Below, piece after piece: positions 57,101-64,000 of a stretch of 64,000 bases of DNA. Numbering within the stretch: the first letter of the stretch is position 1; each line of letters starts with the position of its first letter. This DNA is from Spongiibacteraceae bacterium (GTDB lineage Bacteria; Pseudomonadota; Gammaproteobacteria; Pseudomonadales; Dasaniaceae), in NCBI GenBank assembly GCA_030621845.1, contig JAUXHA010000004.1:1-64000 (forward strand), read 5' to 3'. Below the pieces are notes generated by a model, which was not told the origin of the DNA, did not search any database, and saw only the letters and a list, made by a program, of their open reading frames with translations. The position numbers and the translations under genes are program-made.

Positions 57101-57781
57101 TTACTTCTTTTTCATTGCCAGCACTTTCTTATACAGTTCCGGCGTCAAACTAATAAAGATTCCCTCAGCCGTAGCGGTCAACACATCACCCGCCCATAAC
57201 TCACCCTGCAGAAAGTTCTTGCGCCCCTCAATGCGATCAACCCAGCCCTCAAAACGGAGCTCGGTGTCCAGCGGCGTCGGCTTGAGGTATTTAATCGTCA
57301 GGGTGCCGGTAAAACCGGGCTGCCCGGTGATCTTTTGCGCAATGCCCAGAAACTGGTCAAACAGCGCCGCCACAAAACCACCGTGCACAGAATTCGGTGG
57401 CCCCTCATACTGCCAACCCATATTGGCCCGGCCATAGGCTCTGTCGCCCTCCACCCAGACAATAATCGGCGCTGCAATAGGATTACTTTTACCGTCCAGC
57501 GGATTCAACTCGTAACCAAGGCTGCCACGGGTGCCGTATTTACCATCTTCAGCATCTTCAAAAGCCGAGCGACCATAGAGGTGCTTCGCCTTTTCCAATA
57601 CATCGGCCTGCGCGTTGATAGCAACGGCAATCGCTTCCAGCTCTGCGGCGGTGGTGGTGCAGGTAACCAGGTTTTCAATCAGCCGCCGAGTGGCATCTGA
57701 TACTTTTCGCTTGGCGGCCCATTCATCATCCAGTGGGTCTTTAATATCCGGGGAATCAAATGGATTGGAAATATCACTCAT
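57101..57781 (-). CDS. PaaI-type hotdog thioesterase
   Basis: This 226-residue protein contains a hotdog fold with NSVHGGFVAALFDQFLG (the HGG active-site motif of PaaI/4HBT thioesterases) at about residue 130 and GTLTIKYLKPTPLD as the following strands. The N-terminal 100 residues are helical and not typical. It would hydrolyse an acyl-CoA thioester. It follows the MaoC gene by 11 bases, which ties it to acyl-CoA turnover. Acyl-CoA thioesterases of this kind are frequent in marine gammaproteobacterial steroid and lipid loci, though the substrate is unknown. Confidence 0.8.
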   Translation of the reverse strand: MSDISNPFDSPDIKDPLDDEWAAKRKVSDATRRLIENLVTCTTTAAELEAIAVAINAQADVLEKAKHLYGRSAFEDAEDGKYGTRGSLGYELNPLDGKSNPIAAPIIVWVEGDRAYGRANMGWQYEGPPNSVHGGFVAALFDQFLGIAQKITGQPGFTGTLTIKYLKPTPLDTELRFEGWVDRIEGRKNFLQGELWAGDVLTATAEGIFISLTPELYKKVLAMKKK

Positions 57782-57792
57782 AATTTTAACCT

Positions 57793-58212
57793 TTAGTTCG
57801 GTAATGCAACTACAACTGTACCGGTAACATGATTGCCCATACTGTTGCGACCTATAACATCAACATCAATAAGGTTTTCTCCCCTCTCGATGCGCTTCGA
57901 TTTAACCGTTCCACTCAATAACATTTTATCGCCGGCATAATTGGGCACGCCCAGACGAATATTCACCCGCTTTAACTCACCCCCCGGGCCGGTCCAGTCT
58001 GTCACCAGTCGCCCCACCAGACCATTGGTAGTCAGGATATTCATAAAAATATCTTTTGACCCCAGCGCGATAGCCTGGTCGCGGTCATGATGTACATTCT
58101 GGTAATCCCGTGACGCTATCGCCGTGGCAATAATCAAGCCGGTACTGACATCAATTTCTATGCCGGGAAGTTCCAGCCCCTCTTGCACTTCACTAAACAA
58201 GACCCGATTCAC
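57793..58212 (-). CDS. MaoC-like hydratase, catalytic subunit
   Basis: This 139-residue hotdog protein carries RDYQNVHHDRDQA, the hydratase-2 motif with the Asp and His of (R)-specific enoyl-CoA hydratases, followed by DIFMNILTTNGLVGRL. The partner protein encoded one base upstream has a related fold with a tyrosine where the catalytic histidine is expected. The two are therefore likely to form a heteromeric enoyl-CoA hydratase like ChsH1/ChsH2 of cholesterol side-chain degradation. This is inference from the pairing and the motifs. Confidence 0.8.
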   Translation of the reverse strand: MNRVLFSEVQEGLELPGIEIDVSTGLIIATAIASRDYQNVHHDRDQAIALGSKDIFMNILTTNGLVGRLVTDWTGPGGELKRVNIRLGVPNYAGDKMLLSGTVKSKRIERGENLIDVDVIGRNSMGNHVTGTVVVALPN

Positions 58213-58213
58213 T

Positions 58214-58759
58214 CTATGCCTCCCCCGACGTTGACGGCGGATTAAAACGCAACAGGCGAAAACGCATCTCGGTCACTTTTTCATCGAGTTGATTAAAAAA
58301 GTTGTACAACTCAGTGGTGAAGTAACCCTCACCCAGCGCGGTTTGCTTTCTCTCGGAAACGGCTTCCAGCATGCTTGTTTGATAGAGCTCGTCACCGGGT
58401 TTTACTGCCTGTAAATAAACCTGGTCGCAGTTCACCGCGACCACTGATTCAAAGCCGCCTTCAGTAAGCAACGCATAATGACTGTCACAGCCCTCGGGCA
58501 GGCCCTGTGATCCCGGCGCCGCGCTACCGGTATAACCCGTCATGGTCCAGGCCTGGATCATCGTCGCCGGCGCAACGGTACCAGCATGCCTGGTCGTTGC
58601 CGCAAAGTCAGTATTGGTATAAAGCGGATTGCGGTCGCCCATGGCATCACACCAATGGCGTATCATCGGCTGGTTAACCGGATCCCAGCTTTTCACTGGC
58701 CCCACCACCACACCAATACACCGCTGCAAACGCCTTTCCAGTTCTTGCTGCTCCAACAT
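58214..58759 (-). CDS. MaoC N-terminal-like (FAS1-type) dehydratase subunit
   Basis: This protein of about 181 residues has a hotdog fold with the motif MGDRNPLYTN, in which Tyr stands at the hydratase-2 His position, so it is probably a non-catalytic partner. ATG at 58759 is preferred over TTG at 58777. It ends one base before the catalytic subunit gene, so the pair is translationally coupled. It would supply part of the acyl-CoA binding tunnel for a bulky substrate, as ChsH2 does for steroid side chains (analogy from memory). Confidence 0.75.
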   Translation of the reverse strand: MLEQQELERRLQRCIGVVVGPVKSWDPVNQPMIRHWCDAMGDRNPLYTNTDFAATTRHAGTVAPATMIQAWTMTGYTGSAAPGSQGLPEGCDSHYALLTEGGFESVVAVNCDQVYLQAVKPGDELYQTSMLEAVSERKQTALGEGYFTTELYNFFNQLDEKVTEMRFRLLRFNPPSTSGEA

Positions 58760-58849
58760 AACCCCACTCTTGATCAAGGAAGAAAATCTTCACCGCTACG
58801 CCGGAATAAAGCAATAACAAAAAATGACAAGCGGGTTACCATATAGTGA

Positions 58850-60223
58850 TCATAATAACAGATAGCAGAGCGTACTAATCACCAGGGCACCCATCAGGTT
58901 CAGGGCAAATCCTTCCCTCGCCATCTGCCGGGCAGTGATGTGACCGCTACCAAAGACTATACTATTGGGCGCCGTTGCCACCGGCAACATGAAGGCACAA
59001 CTGGCGCTAATGGCAGCGGGCACCATTAATAGGCGAGGATCAATACCCACCGCCATGGCCGCCGCCGCCAATACCGGCAGCAGCAATACGGTACTGGCCA
59101 TATTACTGGTGGTCTCGGTCATGAAGGTCACGCACAGGCACAATACCAGCATCATCCAGAATACCGGCCAATGCGCCAGCACCAGCATCCAGTCACCCAT
59201 CACCGTACTCAAACCGGAACTGACGAAGGCCTTGGCCAGGCAAATACCTCCGCCAAACAACAGTAAAATGCCCCAGGGAATAGTGGCAGCGGTATTCCAG
59301 TCCATCAGCCGCTCATTGTGTCCATTGGGCAGTACAAACAATAAAATAGCGGCAACCAGCGCCACGGAGGCATCATTGGCAGCGGGCAGGTTAAACCATT
59401 CACTCCAGCCACCGAAAGGCTCCTGCCGTGTTACCCAGGCCAGGGCGGTAAGTGCGAAGATCAACAACACACGTTTTTCCTCAGATCGCCACTGCCCGAC
59501 CTCCGGCAACTGAAAACCGCCGCGGTAACTCAGCGAGCGGGTTATCCACAAACCCGCCAGAGGGACCATCGCCACCACTACCGGTACGCCCCAACCCATC
59601 CATTGTAAAAAACTCACCTCTTTGCCCACGGTCTCTTCATAGACCTGCATAAACACCACATTCGGCGGCGTCCCCACCGGCGTACCAATACCCCCAATAC
59701 TGGCGGCGTAGGCAACCCCCAGCATCAATGGTACGGCCAGCGCTTTATCTTCGGCAGAATCGAGAATGGCAAGGGCGACCGGCAATAACATTAAGGTGGT
59801 CGCGGTATTGGAAATCCACATACTCAACAGCGCACTGGCGGCCATAAACCCCAGCACCAGCTGTCTACTGCTATGACCCCCAAACAGGCGAATCATATAC
59901 AGGGCGATACGCCGATGGGCGCCGCTGCGCTCCATCGCCTTGGAGAGCATAAAGCCACCCAGCATTAACAAAATCAGCGGACTGCCATAGGCCTGGGCAA
60001 CCTGGTTTTTATCCAGCACCCCGGTAATCTGAAACAGGGCAAAGGGAATGAGCGAGGTAGCGGGGATGGGAATAGGTTCAAATACCCACCACAGCACACA
60101 CCACAAGGCGACACCCGCGGTGATAGCGGCCGTTCCTTCCAGGCCCGCGCGATCCGCCAGCGTATAGACGATCACCGCCGCCACCGGACCCGCTATTAAC
60201 ATCCATTGTTTCAGTTGCAGCAT
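58850..60223 (-). CDS. DASS/SLC13-family anion:sodium symporter
   Basis: This 457-residue membrane protein has about 11-12 membrane segments and the repeated SNT-type motifs of the divalent anion:sodium symporter family (SNTATTLMLLPVALAI and TETTSNMASTVLLLPVL), which bind sodium and carboxylate or sulfate. It imports dicarboxylates, sulfate or a related anion. It starts 4 bases after the SMP-30-like gene and ends about 90 bases before the MaoC pair. Next to four sulfatases in this window, transport of sulfate or of a carboxylate product is plausible but unproven. Confidence 0.85.
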   Translation of the reverse strand: MLQLKQWMLIAGPVAAVIVYTLADRAGLEGTAAITAGVALWCVLWWVFEPIPIPATSLIPFALFQITGVLDKNQVAQAYGSPLILLMLGGFMLSKAMERSGAHRRIALYMIRLFGGHSSRQLVLGFMAASALLSMWISNTATTLMLLPVALAILDSAEDKALAVPLMLGVAYAASIGGIGTPVGTPPNVVFMQVYEETVGKEVSFLQWMGWGVPVVVAMVPLAGLWITRSLSYRGGFQLPEVGQWRSEEKRVLLIFALTALAWVTRQEPFGGWSEWFNLPAANDASVALVAAILLFVLPNGHNERLMDWNTAATIPWGILLLFGGGICLAKAFVSSGLSTVMGDWMLVLAHWPVFWMMLVLCLCVTFMTETTSNMASTVLLLPVLAAAAMAVGIDPRLLMVPAAISASCAFMLPVATAPNSIVFGSGHITARQMAREGFALNLMGALVISTLCYLLL

Positions 60224-60226
60224 CGC

Positions 60227-61291
60227 TCAGTGGCCCTCCGGGAGCTGGACCCGATAAAGTCTATCTCCGGCGAAGGAACCGAGGTAGAGCTTATCGGTGA
60301 TTTTCAACGCCACTGTTACTGCGCCCATCGGCGCCGATCCATCGTGAGAAAAAATCACTTCGGTGTCCATCGTCACCGGATCAACAGCGACGATACTGAA
60401 AGCAAGCGGGCAAAAACCTGCGGCACCCTGACTGCAAACAGCTAATTCAAAATCGATTTCACCGCGATGAGACGCCACCAGTAGGCGACCATCATCTGCC
60501 CACAGGCTATTATCCGGCGCGGCGACTTTTGCGCTGGTCAGCCACTTGCCGCTATCACGGTCAATTTTCCAAACCTCACCACGAATATACAAATTGACAA
60601 AAAGATAGCGGCCATCGGCTGAAATCTGGATACCATTGGGGAAAGCGCTTTCACTACCAGCCATCACGGTGACCGGTTGCCCCGGCTGCCACTGCCACAA
60701 GTGCCCCGACAGCTCACCACTGAGCGCCTTTTTCATCGATTCCGGATCATCTTTATTCATCATATTGGTGGCCAGGAAACCCCCTTCGGGCAAACCCACC
60801 ACATCATTCAAATACGCGGCGGGCGGCATCAACACACAACCCCGCCACTGCAATGAAGGCTTAACGGCACCGTCCTGCAGGGAAAAATATTCTATCGACT
60901 CACGACCGCCATGATTGACCACTAACAACTGCCACTGGCCATCGCTGCGACGCGACAGGTGAATACCATGGGGGGACAAACTGGCTCCCGGGCTACCCGG
61001 GCAATTATCACTGCCCCAGTCAGCGACACCTTCAGCGCCTGCTTGCGGATACAGCAATTCAGTCTGCCCCGTCTTGAGATCAAACAGCGCCACACCGCCT
61101 GTTCTCAGCACCGGCAAGCCGCCAAATTGACTCAACAGCAGATGACCGCCATCGGGGCTCAGCTCCAAATCCTCGGGAGCCTGTATTCCACAAAAGGGCG
61201 TAATATTCGCCACCGGCTCACACTCATTGGCGGCCAGGGCATTCAAAGAAAAAAACAGTGCCAGCAAAAGCCAGCATTGTATTAATTGCAT
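60227..61291 (-). CDS. secreted SMP-30/gluconolactonase-like beta-propeller
   Basis: This protein of about 354 residues has a signal peptide (1-20) and repeated blades such as PEDLELSPDGGHLLLSQFGG, FPNGIQISADGRYLFVN and SLWADDGRLLVASHRG, as in SMP-30/strictosidine-synthase-like propellers that act as lactonases or esterases with a central metal. It contains a few cysteines that fit an oxidising compartment. GGAGAG precedes the ATG at 61291. It is the first gene of this minus-strand run and is divergent from moaA. A lactonase step after sugar oxidation by the GMC enzyme would fit, but is a guess. Confidence 0.7.
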   Translation of the reverse strand: MQLIQCWLLLALFFSLNALAANECEPVANITPFCGIQAPEDLELSPDGGHLLLSQFGGLPVLRTGGVALFDLKTGQTELLYPQAGAEGVADWGSDNCPGSPGASLSPHGIHLSRRSDGQWQLLVVNHGGRESIEYFSLQDGAVKPSLQWRGCVLMPPAAYLNDVVGLPEGGFLATNMMNKDDPESMKKALSGELSGHLWQWQPGQPVTVMAGSESAFPNGIQISADGRYLFVNLYIRGEVWKIDRDSGKWLTSAKVAAPDNSLWADDGRLLVASHRGEIDFELAVCSQGAAGFCPLAFSIVAVDPVTMDTEVIFSHDGSAPMGAVTVALKITDKLYLGSFAGDRLYRVQLPEGH

Positions 61292-61396
61292 TCCGGTCTC
61301 TCCCATCCATTTCAGCGCTATCTTGCCATGATATAGCAGGGGTATACAGCCTGTTGTTGTGGAGCTTAACCGCCATCAAGAGTAAACTAACGGCTT

Positions 61397-62401
61397 ATGG
61401 ATAGAGCCAACCGCCCCCTGCTTGTCGACAAGTTTAATCGTCAGGTCAATTACGTCCGACTGTCAGTCACTGACCGTTGCGATTTTCGCTGTGTTTACTG
61501 CATGGCCGAAGAGATGACTTTTGTGCCCAGATCGGAAGTGCTCACGCTCGAGGAAATCAGTCTGCTTGGCAAAGCCTTTGTTAACCTGGGTGTTAACAAA
61601 ATTCGTCTCACCGGCGGTGAGCCGCTGGTTCGAAGAAATGTCATGTCACTGGTAAAAAATCTCGGTCAGCTTGAAGGGCTGGATGAACTGGTGCTCACCA
61701 CTAACGGCTCCCAACTGGAAAAGTATGCAGGGCAGCTTCACCGCTACGGTGTAAAACGAATTAACATCAGCCTCGACAGTCTCGACCCGGTTAAATTCAG
61801 GGAAATCACCCGCAGCGGCGACCTCTCCCGGGTACTGCGCGGAATTGACTGCGCCATCGCTGCCGGTTTTGAAAAAATAAAAATTAATGCGGTAATCCTC
61901 AACGGCCGTAATGAGCATGAAATTCTTGATCTGGTGAAATTTATTCGGCACAAAAACATTGATATCGCCTTTATTGAGGAGATGCCGCTGGGCAACATTA
62001 TCGAGCATAACCGCGCCCTGAGTTTTTGCTCCAACGATGAAATAAAAACCCTTATTGAGCAACATTACCCGCTCATCGACACCACTGAAAATACCGGCGG
62101 CCCCTCGCATTACTATCGCATGGAAGACAGCGTATCGCGCATTGGCTTTATTTCCCCCCACAGTCATAATTTTTGTCCTCTTTGTAATCGCGTCAGGGTG
62201 ACCGCCGAGGGTAGATTATTGCTTTGCCTGGGCAACGAGCACTCCATCGATTTACGCGCGATACTCAGGGCCAAGCCAGGGCAAATAAAACCGCTCGAAG
62301 AAGCCATTATCCAGGCCATGGATTTAAAGCCGGAACAACATCATTTTGATCTGGAACAACAACCCGACATTGTTCGCTTTATGAACATGACTGGCGGATA
62401 A
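61397..62401 (+). CDS. moaA: GTP 3',8-cyclase MoaA
   Basis: This 334-residue radical SAM enzyme has CDFRCVYC with Cys28, Cys32 and Cys35 for the SAM cluster, GGEPL for SAM binding, a second cluster with Cys260, Cys263 and Cys277, and the C-terminal Gly-Gly that is needed for activity. It carries out the first step of molybdenum cofactor synthesis, with MoaC. No other moa gene lies in the window. The gene is divergent from the SMP-30-like gene with a 105-base gap and has no strong ribosome site. Confidence 0.95.
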   Translation: MDRANRPLLVDKFNRQVNYVRLSVTDRCDFRCVYCMAEEMTFVPRSEVLTLEEISLLGKAFVNLGVNKIRLTGGEPLVRRNVMSLVKNLGQLEGLDELVLTTNGSQLEKYAGQLHRYGVKRINISLDSLDPVKFREITRSGDLSRVLRGIDCAIAAGFEKIKINAVILNGRNEHEILDLVKFIRHKNIDIAFIEEMPLGNIIEHNRALSFCSNDEIKTLIEQHYPLIDTTENTGGPSHYYRMEDSVSRIGFISPHSHNFCPLCNRVRVTAEGRLLLCLGNEHSIDLRAILRAKPGQIKPLEEAIIQAMDLKPEQHHFDLEQQPDIVRFMNMTGG

Positions 62402-62418
62402 AGCACTGGCTGTACAGC

Positions 62419-62888
62419 ATGGATAAACTCGCACTGATCCGAAAACTACAACTGCAGCCCCATGTCGAAGGCGGTTACTACCGGCGCACCTATAACAGCC
62501 AACACAACAGCGGTGAACCACAACGTTCGCTGATGTCATCTATTTACTACCTGCTGACAGACGACAGCCCCATCGGTTATTTTCACCGCAATCAATCCGA
62601 CATCATTCATTACTGCATGCCGGCGAAGCATTGCGCTACTGGCTTATCGACCATGAGGGTCAACTCAGCAGCACACAACTTGGCCCCGGCGAAGATCAGC
62701 AACTGCAACTCATCGTCCCCGGCGGTTACTGGAAGGCAAGCCAGCTTGAACAGGGTGAATTTGGCCTGCTCTCTGAAGCGGTCACTCCCGGCTTCGATTT
62801 CGATGATATGCAGCTGGCCAAACTTGAACAAATGCAACAGGACTTCCCCGCGCTTATCGATAAAATCCAGCGCTTCATCAAGCCCTGA
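62419..62888 (+). pseudogene. DUF985 cupin gene with frameshift
   Basis: The first part (62419 to about 62616) encodes LQPHVEGGYYRRTY and HRNQSDIIHYC, the start of a DUF985 cupin. The reading frame then shifts by one base near 62614-62617, because the following residues HAGEALRYWLIDHEG to the stop at 62888 lie in another frame. Joining the two gives a normal DUF985 protein of about 155 residues with its metal-site histidines. A single missing C in the TACTGCATGCC stretch would explain it. It could be a true pseudogene or a sequencing error. Confidence 0.75.
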
Positions 62889-62932
62889 ATGGCTGTGATA
62901 CACTCCACCACAGTTATTCAACAGGACTTATC

Positions 62933-63862
62933 GTGACTGCCAACAATCCCCTATTGTCCTCGATTGAAATTATTCAGTCAGGCTTTGACGCACTGGGTTT
63001 TATCACCAGCGACCGCATTGCCACCGCCATCTACCTTGCCGCTCAATTGGGTAAACCAATTTTAGTGGAAGGTCCTCCCGGGGTCGGCAAAACCGAACTG
63101 GCGAAAACCGCGGCCAACTACCTGCAACTCGAATTAATTCGCCTGCAATGCTATGAAGGGCTCGATGAAGCCAAGGCACTATACGAGTGGAAATACGGTA
63201 AACAATTACTCTACACACAAGTCTTGAAAGAACAACTTGGCGACATCCTCAAGGGCGCTAAAGGGCTGGCTCAATCGGTAGAGCGCTTACATGATTTCGG
63301 CGACATTTTTTACTCGGAAGATTTTCTCGAGCCACGGCCACTGCTGAAAGCCATGAGCAACCCGAATGGCAGCGTCCTGCTAATTGATGAAATCGATAAA
63401 GCTGACTACGAATTTGAATCCATGCTGCTGGAAATTCTCTCTGACTATCAGGTCTCTGTACCGGAAATCGGCACCATAAAAGCTAAACAAAAACCACTGG
63501 TATTCCTTACCAGCAACAACAGCCGGGACATCAGTGATGCCTTAAAACGGCGCTGCCTGCATCTTTACATCCCCTTCCCTGACACCGTACTGGAACAACG
63601 CATTGTAAAAAGCCACCTCCCGAATATCAGCGAGCAACTGAATCAACAACTGGTCAGCTTCGTGCAATCACTGCGCGAGCTCGATTTAAAAAAATCCCCG
63701 GCCATCAGTGAAACCCTGGACTGGGCACAATCCCTGTTACTACTACACGCCGACACGCTCAGTCAGGATGTGGTAGAAAATACCTTGAACGTGCTGATCA
63801 AGTACCAGCAAGATATTGAGCTGGTCGAATCAGAACTGCGCAGCCTGTTGCGCAATCTCTAA
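62933..63862 (+). CDS. MoxR-family AAA+ ATPase
   Basis: This 309-residue ATPase has the Walker A loop GPPGVGKTE at 47-55, the Walker B segment LLIDEIDKAD near 145, and the sensor segment FLTSNNSRDISDALKRR. MoxR proteins act as chaperones that insert metal or cofactor, or mature a protein complex, together with a VWA protein. That partner starts on the next base after this stop. It begins with GTG at 62933, with AGGA 7 bases upstream. Confidence 0.92.
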   Translation: MTANNPLLSSIEIIQSGFDALGFITSDRIATAIYLAAQLGKPILVEGPPGVGKTELAKTAANYLQLELIRLQCYEGLDEAKALYEWKYGKQLLYTQVLKEQLGDILKGAKGLAQSVERLHDFGDIFYSEDFLEPRPLLKAMSNPNGSVLLIDEIDKADYEFESMLLEILSDYQVSVPEIGTIKAKQKPLVFLTSNNSRDISDALKRRCLHLYIPFPDTVLEQRIVKSHLPNISEQLNQQLVSFVQSLRELDLKKSPAISETLDWAQSLLLLHADTLSQDVVENTLNVLIKYQQDIELVESELRSLLRNL

Positions 63863-64000
63863 GTGGAAACCAAATTACTGGGATTTATCCAGGCGCTGCG
63901 CCATCACCAGGTTTATGTTTCCACCGCAGAAAGCCTTGACGCCATGCGCACACTGGCACTGCTTGGCTATGACAACCGCCCGCAATTAAAGCATGCCCTC
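63863..64000 (+). CDS. VWA/CoxE-like protein, N-terminal part
   Basis: A GTG right after the MoxR stop opens a frame that runs off the window. It reads ETKLLGFIQALRHHQVYVST, then AESLDAMRTLALLGYD, which resembles the start of CoxE-type von Willebrand A proteins that partner MoxR ATPases. Only 46 residues are visible. Confidence 0.65.
   Translation, partial: METKLLGFIQALRHHQVYVSTAESLDAMRTLALLGYDNRPQLKHAL

Noticed and set aside
61307-61396. Molybdenum cofactor riboswitch before moaA
   Set aside because: The gap is too short for the known aptamer and shows no matching conserved helices.
61397-62401. Radical SAM protein as sulfatase maturase (anSME)
   Set aside because: The two Cys clusters and the C-terminal Gly-Gly are those of MoaA, and it is not in the sulfatase operons.
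1-64000. CRISPR arrays, insertion sequences, tRNA or rRNA genes
   Set aside because: No direct-repeat array, transposase, or RNA gene signature was seen on reading; a tool search would be needed to exclude short tRNAs fully.

Overview
The window looks like chromosome from a marine gammaproteobacterium, probably of the Cellvibrionales/Halieaceae/Spongiibacteraceae kind. This is an inference from the gene mix: TonB-dependent receptor, four sulfatases, DUF3604 proteins, P450 and MaoC-type fatty/steroid enzymes, and exosortase-locus-like hydrolases and glycosyltransferases. No rRNA, tRNA, CRISPR array, integrase or insertion sequence was recognised. Bases 1-355 are clearly AT-richer than the rest.

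Region A (about 0.3-14 kb, minus strand) is a four-gene assembly-line operon. A 1984-residue NRPS has an N-terminal formyltransferase domain, a condensation C-lobe without HHxxxDG, a glycine-type adenylation domain interrupted twice (by a luciferase-like monooxygenase and by a methyltransferase), and a carrier. A 1966-residue PKS (KS-AT-KR-DH, then a dead adenylation lid and a carrier) follows. Two alpha/beta-hydrolases resembling those of exosortase-A loci come last; their nucleophile positions are Cys and Arg. No thioesterase or phosphopantetheinyl transferase is present.

Region B (14.4-26.2 kb, almost all plus strand) is a divergent glycan cluster: GT2 and three GT4 glycosyltransferases, a DegT aminotransferase, a secreted lyase-like protein, an opposite-strand Tat-exported beta-helix protein, a GT-like protein, a GNAT protein and a methyltransferase. 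A consensus-like sigma-70 promoter sits at 14410-14438. A and B together suggest that a small N-acylated/polyketide unit is made and placed on, or made alongside, a surface glycan; this is a hypothesis.

Region C (26.4-35 kb) has a TIM-barrel isomerase divergent from a TetR regulator across inverted repeats, two SDRs, an SRPBCC protein, a DUF3604 protein and a dienoyl-CoA-reductase-like flavoenzyme. Region D (35.0-53.5 kb, all minus) is a 14-gene catabolic block: TonB receptor under a double LacI-type operator, three sulfatases, LacI regulator, Gfo/Idh, TIM-barrel isomerase, MFS transporter, glucokinase, a GMC dehydrogenase with its small subunit, ThuA and DUF3604. The enzyme set fits oxidative (3-keto) cleavage of sulfated glycosides, with glucose released to glucokinase. 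Region E (53.8-61.3 kb) adds a P450, a fourth sulfatase, a hotdog thioesterase, a two-subunit MaoC hydratase, a DASS transporter and an SMP-30-like propeller, and could handle the aglycone. Region F (61.4 kb to the end) is housekeeping: moaA, a frameshifted DUF985 cupin gene, a MoxR ATPase and the start of a VWA/CoxE gene cut by the window edge.
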